Below are positions 15,705-22,209 of a DNA stretch of 40,381 nt, one piece after another. Within the stretch, counting starts at the first letter, position 1; each line of letters begins with the position of its first letter. The notes below the pieces were generated by a model, which was not told where the DNA came from, ran no database searches, and saw nothing but the letters and a program-made list of their open reading frames with translations. Source of the DNA: Clostridiales bacterium (lineage in GTDB: Bacteria > Bacillota > Clostridia > Oscillospirales > Oscillospiraceae); NCBI GenBank assembly GCA_004555705.1, contig SFHI01000015.1, positions 1 to 40,381 of the forward strand. Direction: 5' to 3'. The position numbers were made by a program, and so were the translations under genes.

Positions 15705-16877
15705 ATGAAAAATAATACCATCTGGAACCGGAATTTTATCCTGGTTTTTCTGTGCAATATTCTGACGGCCTTCAGCTTTCACATTCTGTCGCCCACCATT
15801 CCCAAATATGTGCTGGCGGTGGGCGGGGGCGTGGAGATTGCCGGGTTCGTGGCAACCGCCTTTTCCATCACGGCCATCCTGACCCGCCCCGTGGTGGGGA
15901 ACTACGTCAACGGCCCGCGGAAGAAAGCGATTCTCACCGCGGCGCTGGTCATTGTGTCCGTGTCCATTCTGGGCTACGCCTTTTCCGAAAGGGTTTCTTT
16001 GCTGGTGCTGTTCCGGCTCCTTCACGGTGTGGGCTGGGGCATGGTGACCACGGCCAACAGTACCGTCCTGGTGGCCTCCATCCCAGAAAGCCAGATCGGG
16101 CGGGGCATCGGGCTGTTTGGGATCAGCTCCTCTCTGGCCTCGGTATTCGCGCCAAACCTGGGACTGCAGCTGATTGAGGGCGTGGGCTATTTCCGGATGT
16201 TCCTGATCTCCTTCCTGCTGGCTGGCCTGGGCTGTGTGCTGAGCCTGGCCATTGACGAAAAGTCCCTCCGCAAGCCGGCGGCTCCAGGCAGAAAACAGAA
16301 GCTGGCTGACCGGCTGTTCGCCCGGGAGGCCGTGGTGCCTGCCCTGGTCATCCTGTGCGTGGGCGGCGGCATGGCGACCATTTCCAACTTCATCGCCCTG
16401 TATGCCGACAGCCTGCAGGTGGCCAACATCGGCATGTATTTTACCGTGGCCGGAGCGGTGATGCTGTTCACCCGGCCCCTGTTTGGCAGGCTTTCGGACA
16501 GCAGGTACAGCCGCGCCATTGTCCTGGCATCCCTGGCGGGCTACACCTGTGTGTTCCTGACGCTGGGCCTGGCAAGGAGCCTGCCTGTGTTCCTGCTGGC
16601 GGCGGTGCTTTACGGCATTTTCTACGGCGCGCTGTGCCCCATCGTCCAGACCTGGTGTGTCAAATCGGTGGATGTGTCCAAAACCGGCACGGCCAACAGT
16701 ACTTACTATACCTCCCTGGATATCGGCCAGGCTCTGGGAGCCTCCGTTGCCGGGGTACTTACTGCCAGAATGAGCTACAGCGGTATGTATTTTACGATGA
16801 CGCTGCCCCAGCTGGCTGCCATCGCGCTGACTGCGGCGGTTACTCTGGCGGAGCGGAGAAGGCGTTCGCAAACTTGA
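15705..16877 (+). CDS. Major facilitator superfamily transporter
   Basis: This 390-residue protein has about twelve hydrophobic segments and the size of a drug/sugar-efflux-type MFS member. The loop-2/3 motif A region is partly visible as RPVVGNYVNGPRKKAIL, and the second-half equivalent as TRPLFGRLSDSRYSRAIVLAS, which is close to the GxLxDrxGRR consensus. FRLLHGVGWGMVTTANSTV is typical of the MFS 'YfcJ/Bcr-like' group. The substrate is unknown; it may export a by-product or import a monosaccharide produced by the locus. It starts 1 bp after the DppF stop with AAAAAGGGGG upstream, so it belongs to the same transcript. Confidence 0.88.
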   Translation: MKNNTIWNRNFILVFLCNILTAFSFHILSPTIPKYVLAVGGGVEIAGFVATAFSITAILTRPVVGNYVNGPRKKAILTAALVIVSVSILGYAFSERVSLLVLFRLLHGVGWGMVTTANSTVLVASIPESQIGRGIGLFGISSSLASVFAPNLGLQLIEGVGYFRMFLISFLLAGLGCVLSLAIDEKSLRKPAAPGRKQKLADRLFAREAVVPALVILCVGGGMATISNFIALYADSLQVANIGMYFTVAGAVMLFTRPLFGRLSDSRYSRAIVLASLAGYTCVFLTLGLARSLPVFLLAAVLYGIFYGALCPIVQTWCVKSVDVSKTGTANSTYYTSLDIGQALGASVAGVLTARMSYSGMYFTMTLPQLAAIALTAAVTLAERRRRSQT

Positions 16878-16892
16878 TTGGAGGGGTGTTCC

Positions 16893-17888
16893 ATGGAGAA
16901 GGTAACCATCCGGGATATCGCCGAGGCGGCGGGTGTTTCCACCAGTACGGTGTCGAGAATCATTAACGGAAAGGGCAAGTATTCCCAGGAAACCAAGCAG
17001 ACGGTATGGAATGCTATCTCTTCCATGGGCTACTCCCCCAATCTGATTGCCCAGACCCTGCGCTCCAATACCAATCCTTTGGTGGGAATCATCCTCCCGG
17101 AGGGTTCCTCGGAGTATTTTTCCAGGCTGGTCAATCTGCTGATCCACGATATGATCCGGGATGGCCTGATTCCCATGGTGTGCGTCACCTTCCACGATGA
17201 GAATATTGAGCAGGCCTATTGCCGCACCCTGTCCGCGCTGAACGCGGGGGCCATCATCTATGTGTTTAAGGAAACCCCGGTGAAGAAGGAGGCGGCCCAT
17301 ATCCCCTCCATTTTTGTGGGAACCGCCCCCAGCGACACCGAGGAGAGCACGAGAGTCCTCTTCGACGTGGTAGGCGGCGCCAAACGGGCCACGGACGAGC
17401 TGATCCGGGCGGGCTGCAGGCGGATCGCCTACTTCCAATCCTCCCGCTTCCGGGACGGCCATGTGGGCCGGTACCTGGGCTACCAGCAGTCCCTTTGGGA
17501 AAACGGGCTTTCCGTGGATGAGGACCTGGTGCTGATCGCCGGCGGCAACGAGCAGAGAACCGTGGCGGAAGCCCTGGATTCCCTGCTGCAAAGGGGCATC
17601 CGCTTTGACGGAATATATTCCAATACCGTCACCGCGGCCATCGAGGCTACAAACCACCTGCAGAAGAAGGGCCTGCGCATCCCGAAAGATATCAAGGTGA
17701 TTTCCCAGGGAAACGGCCCCCTGGCGGAGATGTATATGCCCAGCATATCGGCCATTGAGATGGACTCCTCCCTCATGTGCCAATCGGTAATTTCCAGCCT
17801 GAAGCAGATACTGACCGACGGACAGCTGCCGCGCAGCACCGTTCGGATTCCCTCCGTCCTCTACGCCCGTCAGTCCACCGAGGGCTGA
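16893..17888 (+). CDS. LacI-family transcriptional repressor
   Basis: This 331-residue regulator has an N-terminal helix-turn-helix plus hinge (VTIRDIAEAAGVSTSTVSRI, then NGKGKYSQETKQTV and YSPNLIAQTLR) and a periplasmic-binding-protein-like effector domain from residue 60 (LVGIILPEGSSEYFSRLVN) to the end. The hinge helix has the usual NxxAxxL form (NLIAQTLRS). It is the last gene of the system 1 operon and probably represses it through the palindrome at 10176-10197, giving autoregulation. The ATG at 16893 follows TGGAGGGG; an in-frame upstream start at 16878 would overlap that site. The effector is presumably a sugar released from the transported glycan, which is inference. Confidence 0.92.
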   Translation: MEKVTIRDIAEAAGVSTSTVSRIINGKGKYSQETKQTVWNAISSMGYSPNLIAQTLRSNTNPLVGIILPEGSSEYFSRLVNLLIHDMIRDGLIPMVCVTFHDENIEQAYCRTLSALNAGAIIYVFKETPVKKEAAHIPSIFVGTAPSDTEESTRVLFDVVGGAKRATDELIRAGCRRIAYFQSSRFRDGHVGRYLGYQQSLWENGLSVDEDLVLIAGGNEQRTVAEALDSLLQRGIRFDGIYSNTVTAAIEATNHLQKKGLRIPKDIKVISQGNGPLAEMYMPSISAIEMDSSLMCQSVISSLKQILTDGQLPRSTVRIPSVLYARQSTEG

Positions 17889-17920
17889 CGCGGAAAAAGC
17901 GCCTTTCATACTGATATTCA

Positions 17921-17958
17921 ATAAAAACCTTTCATTCACGAGAATTGAAGGTTTTTAT
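17921..17958 (+). terminator. Intrinsic terminator of the system 1 operon
   Basis: ATAAAAACCTT (17921-17931) faces AAGGTTTTTAT (17948-17958), 11 perfect pairs ending in a T-tract, 32 bp after the LacI stop. The stem is A/T-rich, so efficiency is uncertain. Confidence 0.65.
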
Positions 17959-17979
17959 AGGAAAATCATAATGAGACGG

Positions 17980-18015
17980 GTTTCCGTGATTTTCAATTCC
18001 GAAAATCACGGAAAC
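17980..18015. other. Perfect 15-bp hairpin
   Basis: GTTTCCGTGATTTTC (17980-17994), loop AATTCC, then GAAAATCACGGAAAC (18001-18015). It has no T-tract and no coding context. It is the second of four hairpins in a row. Confidence 0.7.
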
Positions 18016-18037
18016 GACAGCGCCGTCAGGCGATGTC

Positions 18038-18069
18038 TATCTGATAAAACCAAATGGTTTTATCAGATA
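18038..18069. other. Perfect 14-bp hairpin
   Basis: TATCTGATAAAACC (18038-18051), loop AAAT, then GGTTTTATCAGATA (18056-18069). It is the third of four consecutive hairpins; its role is unknown. Confidence 0.7.
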
Positions 18070-18075
18070 ATAGTA

Positions 18076-18125
18076 TCAGACAAAAACATCCTCCCGCGAA
18101 ACCGCGGGAGGATGTTTTTGTCTGA
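18076..18125 (-). terminator. Strong bidirectional terminator hairpin (23-bp stem)
   Basis: A perfect 23-bp stem: the left arm at 18076-18098 begins TCAGACAAAAACATCC, the loop is AAAC, and the right arm is 18103-18125. The CCTCCCGCG/CGCGGGAGG core followed by TTTTTG makes a good terminator on either strand. It lies 33 bp beyond the GH27 stop and should end the minus-strand sugar operon. Confidence 0.75.
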
Positions 18126-18140
18126 ATGGTCACTGGGAGG

Positions 18141-18247
18141 TAAATTGTTGGGCACCTCTAAAAACTATCCTTTTGGTTTTTGGACGGATCTTTTGTCCCA
18201 ACAATGCGTTTTGAAAAGTCCGCAATACACCAAGTATTCCGGCCTTT
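18141..18247. repeat. Truncated type-C repeat running into the GH27 gene
   Basis: The sequence from TAAATTGTTGGGCACCTC onward is nearly identical to 2397-2503, through the shared ATACACCAAGTATTCCGG and GGCCTTT. The identity stops at 18247, where the copy at 2504 goes on to AGAGGTCGCC and this one changes to CCAAAACTTTTG. The right terminal repeat is therefore missing. Positions 18158-18247 are also the 3' end of the GH27 reading frame. Confidence 0.85.
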
Positions 18248-19588
18248 CCAAAACTTTTGCTGGAACAAAATCTCTCGGCTGTGCAGCAGCAGGGCGCCGT
18301 GGGGCGCGGGGCGGGCTTGGAGGGTATCGTTTTCCGGCGATAGGGCTGCTCCGGACCAAACCTCCCGCAGGGGGGCTTCCTCCACGGGGAAAACCCCCTC
18401 CGGAAACATGGAGGCGCATTCCGAAAGGGAAACGGTGATTTCCCGGGCTGTGCCGCTCAGGTTGAACACCGCGATATAGCGCTCCCCCGTCCGGGGGTCT
18501 GCCGCTGCCCAGACGCATTCCTCCGAATTCCGCAGCACCTGCCGGGATACGAATTGCCCATTCACAAGGCGGAGCAGCTCCCGGTTTTGGAGCAGGGACA
18601 GTGTCCAATCGTCCAGTGCGGTCAGTTCCGCGCCCAGCATCAGGGGAGAACCAAAGACGCACCAGAGGGTCAGCATGGTGACCTGCTCCGGCCGGGTCAG
18701 GCGGGTAACACGCTCCTCACCAAAATGCTTCCCAATGCGGCCCAGGGGCAGCATATCGCAGTCGGGGTAGCAGCCCTGGAACACGTGATCCTGCCACTTC
18801 TCACACCGTTCAAACATATGCAGCAGACTTTCCCAGCTGTCCCAGAAATCGTCGGTGATCCGCCACATGTTGGCGTATTTTTTGTAATGCCAGCTCTCCT
18901 CCACCAGGGCGGGGCCGGGGGACAGGCTCAGCACCATGGGTCTGCCGCTTCGTTCGATGGCCCGGTGCAGCATCTCCACCTCGTGTTTCCGGTCATACCT
19001 CCGTACCGGGCCGAAGCCGGTGGCGCAGATGTCGTCGCATTTGAGGAAATCCACGCCCCAGCCCGCATACAGCGCCAGCAGGGAATCGTAGTATTTCTGC
19101 CCGGCCTCCCCGGGGCGCAGGCCGTACATATCCGGGTTCCAGGGGCAGATGGAGGAGGGGTCCGCCGCCTGGTCCGCCCTGTATCCGGTTCCGTAAATGG
19201 GCAGATGAAGCTCCGCGGCCCGGCGGGGGATGCCCCGCATCATGTGGATTCCGAATTTCAGCCCCAGGGCGTGGATTTTGTCCGCCAGGGGACGGAAGCC
19301 CGCCCCGTTTGCCGAGGAGGGAAACTTCTCCGGGCAGGGGAGAAGCCGCCCGTATTCGTCCATTTCGTTATGCCCGAAGGGGATGTACTGGAATTCCGGC
19401 CGCCGGGAGGTGGTGTTCCAGGCATACCACTGGATGTCCACCACCACATATTCCCAGCCGAAGGGCTTCAGGTGCTCCGCCATATAGGCGGCATTGGCCA
19501 GCACCTCCGCCTCCGTCACATTGGTGTCGTAGAAATCATAGCTGTTCCACCCCATGGGGGGACGTTTGGCAAAGTTGTTCTTATTCAT
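18158..19588 (-). CDS. GH27 alpha-galactosidase-like glycoside hydrolase, C-terminus supplied by a repeat
   Basis: This 476-residue enzyme is predicted to release terminal alpha-D-galactose (or a related alpha-linked sugar) by a retaining mechanism in the cytosol; there is no signal peptide. The (beta/alpha)8 barrel starts PPMGWNSYDFYDTNVTE. The nucleophile Asp is in VDFLKCDDI near residue 185 and the acid/base Asp in WRITDDFWDSW near 250. A C-terminal beta domain follows (YIAVFNLSGTAREITVSL) and would normally end near HGALLLHS. The last ~30 residues (after FQQK) are encoded by the truncated type-C repeat, which also provides the stop codon. GGAG lies 7 nt before the ATG. It is the last gene of the operon, 15 bp after the lyase-like gene. 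Whether the foreign tail is harmless is unknown. Confidence 0.85.
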   Translation of the reverse strand: MNKNNFAKRPPMGWNSYDFYDTNVTEAEVLANAAYMAEHLKPFGWEYVVVDIQWYAWNTTSRRPEFQYIPFGHNEMDEYGRLLPCPEKFPSSANGAGFRPLADKIHALGLKFGIHMMRGIPRRAAELHLPIYGTGYRADQAADPSSICPWNPDMYGLRPGEAGQKYYDSLLALYAGWGVDFLKCDDICATGFGPVRRYDRKHEVEMLHRAIERSGRPMVLSLSPGPALVEESWHYKKYANMWRITDDFWDSWESLLHMFERCEKWQDHVFQGCYPDCDMLPLGRIGKHFGEERVTRLTRPEQVTMLTLWCVFGSPLMLGAELTALDDWTLSLLQNRELLRLVNGQFVSRQVLRNSEECVWAAADPRTGERYIAVFNLSGTAREITVSLSECASMFPEGVFPVEEAPLREVWSGAALSPENDTLQARPAPHGALLLHSREILFQQKFWKGRNTWCIADFSKRIVGTKDPSKNQKDSF

Positions 19589-19603
19589 ACCGATGCTCCG
19601 GTG

Positions 19604-21238
19604 TCAAGGCCGGATGGTGATGACGTGGTGGAAAGCGGTATAGTCGGTCAGGTACACCGTGGCGGCACCGGGGGTTTTGGCCTCGCTGTCCTCCTTGCCC
19701 TCGGTGAAGTGGTGGGTGCCGAAGGCGGGGCCCACGGTCATAGTGCTCTCAGGGTTGCTGACGGTGAAGAAAGAATCCTTCAGTACCAGCACCTCGTCCC
19801 CGTGAACCGGCATGGTCATGTGGTCATTGGAGATTCGGTCAATGCCCTGGAAGGCCAGCTCCACCCGCCAGGGGGCACCCTCCACGCCGGAGGTGCGGAT
19901 ATCCACCTCAAGACCCTGTTCGATTTCCCGGATCACCACGTCAATGTCCATATCCGGGCCCAGCTTCTTTTTCCGGGAGGCGTTGTCCATCTTCCACCAG
20001 TCGGAGGTGGCGGGCTTTTCCTCGAAGGGCAGGTAGTACCAGCCCCGCATGGTCTGGTGCAGATGGAATGCCCCCTCTGTGTCCATTGCCATGGTTTCCG
20101 CCCGGAAGGCCCGGTGCTCGCAGAAGCTGCCGCCGATCTTCACCGCCAGCTTAATAGCCCCATTGTGGACGTAGAGGAAGTTGGATTTGTCCTTCATCAC
20201 GGTGAAGGTGTAGCTTCCCCGGCGCACCCGGGCGATGCCGGATTCGGCATAGTAGGCCTTGTAATCCGTGGGGGTGGCGCTGAGTGGGGATTCGTAAGCC
20301 ACATATTCCGGATGCAGCATAAAGTAGATCAGCACGTCCGGAGCGGGAAGATTCCGTGAGCTTAACACCTGATAGGTGTAGTTGGCCATGGCCACGAATT
20401 CGGGAATGCTGTATTTGACACCCAGGTACAGGTAGGGCCAGTAGTAGCCGTCGGGGTATACCAGCCGGTCCTTGTCAAACCGGGTGGAGTTGGCGGTGAA
20501 CACGCTGTCGTCCGGCTCCCAGTAGGTGAGCATCATCTTTAGGTTTCGGATGACGTGCTGCTCGTAGCTGGGGTCCTCCAGGGCTTGTGCCAGCAGGAGC
20601 ATGGCCTCGTTGTTCACGGCGTTGTAGTTTCCGGCGGATTTCTCGGAGTATTCGCCGTCAGCGTTGCAGTCGATGCCCTCGTTCAGGTAGACAGAGGCGG
20701 CCTGGGTCAGGTCCGCTTCCCCGAAGAGCTTCCCGCAGGTGGCAAGCAGCGAGGCGATGGCCCAGCGGTGGTTGGGGGTATGGAAGCCCCCCTCCAGCAG
20801 GCCCCGGCCTCCCGCGTGGATGATGCGCCCGAATCGTTCCTTGAGGAATTCCTCCCCGGGGGTCAGGGAGGCCTTGCCCCGGAGGAACTGATAGGTGGGC
20901 AGAATGATGCCAATGCAGAAAGCGGTGTCCGGGGCGGAGAAGAAATTGCAGGTGATGTAGTCGAACAGGCCATTTTCGTGCTGCTGACGGTCCACATAGT
21001 CCAGTCCCAGGGCCATGCTGTTGAGCACGGCTTCCTCATGATAGAATTTGCTGTCGGGGCAGCAGTAGACCTGGGCAAGATACTCTATGCAGTACAGGGC
21101 GTGCTTGGCCATGTACACGCCGGTGGGCATAACAAAAGCGCCGTACCAGGGACTGCCCACTTCCAGATTCTGGGCTTTCAAAGCCAACTTCGCCCGGTGC
21201 TCCGTGTCCCGGAGGGTTTTCAGGTAATGCTCTTTCAT
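19604..21238 (-). CDS. (alpha/alpha)n-toroid polysaccharide lyase-like protein, heparinase II/III-type (tentative)
   Basis: I recognise the architecture but not a named family. The 544-residue protein has an alpha-helical first half rich in Trp/Tyr (for example GGFHTPNHRWAIASLLA near residue 155, and SAGNYNAVNNEAMLLLAQAL near 205) and a beta-rich second half from about 310. This is the layout of (alpha/alpha)n lyases such as heparinase II/III-like, PL8 or alginate-lyase groups. The Asn-His of TPNHRW and the tyrosines in YPDGYYWPYLY are candidate active-site residues. There is no signal peptide, so it would act on imported oligosaccharides. A lyase would make unsaturated uronyl ends for the GH105 in this operon. 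I chose the ATG at 21238 (AGGAAAAGG upstream); an alternative at 21253 overlaps the ROK stop as ATGA. Function is inferred. Confidence 0.65.
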   Translation of the reverse strand: MKEHYLKTLRDTEHRAKLALKAQNLEVGSPWYGAFVMPTGVYMAKHALYCIEYLAQVYCCPDSKFYHEEAVLNSMALGLDYVDRQQHENGLFDYITCNFFSAPDTAFCIGIILPTYQFLRGKASLTPGEEFLKERFGRIIHAGGRGLLEGGFHTPNHRWAIASLLATCGKLFGEADLTQAASVYLNEGIDCNADGEYSEKSAGNYNAVNNEAMLLLAQALEDPSYEQHVIRNLKMMLTYWEPDDSVFTANSTRFDKDRLVYPDGYYWPYLYLGVKYSIPEFVAMANYTYQVLSSRNLPAPDVLIYFMLHPEYVAYESPLSATPTDYKAYYAESGIARVRRGSYTFTVMKDKSNFLYVHNGAIKLAVKIGGSFCEHRAFRAETMAMDTEGAFHLHQTMRGWYYLPFEEKPATSDWWKMDNASRKKKLGPDMDIDVVIREIEQGLEVDIRTSGVEGAPWRVELAFQGIDRISNDHMTMPVHGDEVLVLKDSFFTVSNPESTMTVGPAFGTHHFTEGKEDSEAKTPGAATVYLTDYTAFHHVITIRP

Positions 21239-21249
21239 AGACCTTTTCC

Positions 21250-22200
21250 TCATTTCTCCAGCAGCGCCGCGCCCAGAATCCCGGCATCGTTGTCAAGCCT
21301 TGCCAGGACGATCCGGGTGTTCCGCTTGGCGTTCTTGGAATAGATTCGTTCCCGGGTTTTCTCCCTCAGGGGGACAAGCAGGGCGTCCCCGGCTTTGCTG
21401 ACCCCGCCGCCGATGCATAGATAAGCCGGTTGGAAAATATTGATGAGATTGGCGAAGCCTTCGGCCAGGATGGTGGTGTACTCGTCCAGAAGGCGCTGGC
21501 AGGCTTCGTCCCCGGCGGCAGCGCCGTCAAAGACGGTTTTCGCCTCCACCCGGTCCGGCTGCCCCTCACACAGCTTCCACAGAAGGGTGGCGGGGTCTCC
21601 CGCCATGGCCTCCCGGGCGCTGCAAATCAGGGCAGTGGCAGAGCCCAGGGCCTCAAAGCAGCCCCGCCGCCCGCAGGTACACTCCGGGCCGTCCTGGCGG
21701 ATGGTCATATGGCCGAATTCCCCGGCGGCGTAATTGATGCCGGTCCACAGCTTCCCGTTCAGGATGATGCCGCCGCCGATGCCGGTTCCGATGGTGACCA
21801 TGAGGAAGGAGTCCTCGGGGTAGGGCCCGGTTTTGTATTCCCCCCAGGCGGCCACGTTGGCGTCGTTGCCCAGGTGAATTTCCCGGCCCAGCCGGGCTTC
21901 CAGCAGCTCCCGCAGGGGCACGTCGTCGAAGCCCAGATTGTTGGCGTCCTCCATGTGGCCGTTTTCTTCGTTGGCGGTGCAGGGAACCCCCACGCCCACG
22001 GCGGCAATCTGCGCATCCATGAGGCCGTTGCGCTCCGTCAGCGTCCGCACCAGTTGGGCCATGTCGTCGGCAATGGCCTCAATGGGCCGGGGGATGTTGG
22101 TCTTGACGCTGACGGTGTCCACCAGTTCCTTTGCCTCGTTTACAAGACCCGCGGCAATGTTGGTGCCGCCCAGGTCGATTCCGATTCTGTAGGTTTCCAT
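21250..22200 (-). CDS. ROK-family sugar kinase
   Basis: This 316-residue kinase probably phosphorylates a free hexose (glucose, mannose or similar) with ATP, feeding the sugar into glycolysis. The phosphate-binding GIDLGGTNIAAG is at residue 8. The ROK core GTGIGGGIILNGKLWTG lies near 135 and GEFGHM near 155, with its metal-adjacent His. The zinc site CTCGRRGCFEALGS lies near 168, and VGVPCTA near 72 is typical. No helix-turn-helix is present, so it is a kinase and not a ROK repressor. GGGAGG precedes the ATG. It lies 9 bp downstream of GH38 and abuts the lyase-like gene. In this operon mannose from GH38 or galactose from GH27 are the likely sources of substrate; specificity cannot be read here. 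Confidence 0.92.
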   Translation of the reverse strand: METYRIGIDLGGTNIAAGLVNEAKELVDTVSVKTNIPRPIEAIADDMAQLVRTLTERNGLMDAQIAAVGVGVPCTANEENGHMEDANNLGFDDVPLRELLEARLGREIHLGNDANVAAWGEYKTGPYPEDSFLMVTIGTGIGGGIILNGKLWTGINYAAGEFGHMTIRQDGPECTCGRRGCFEALGSATALICSAREAMAGDPATLLWKLCEGQPDRVEAKTVFDGAAAGDEACQRLLDEYTTILAEGFANLINIFQPAYLCIGGGVSKAGDALLVPLREKTRERIYSKNAKRNTRIVLARLDNDAGILGAALLEK

Positions 22201-22209
22201 GGTTCCTCC

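Noticed and set aside
17921..18125. CRISPR-like or riboswitch array at the four hairpins
   Set aside because: The hairpins differ in sequence and spacing, there are no direct repeats, and the position is 3' of genes, not in a leader.
21250..22200. ROK-family transcriptional repressor
   Set aside because: There is no N-terminal helix-turn-helix; the protein starts directly at the ATP-binding motif, so it is a kinase.
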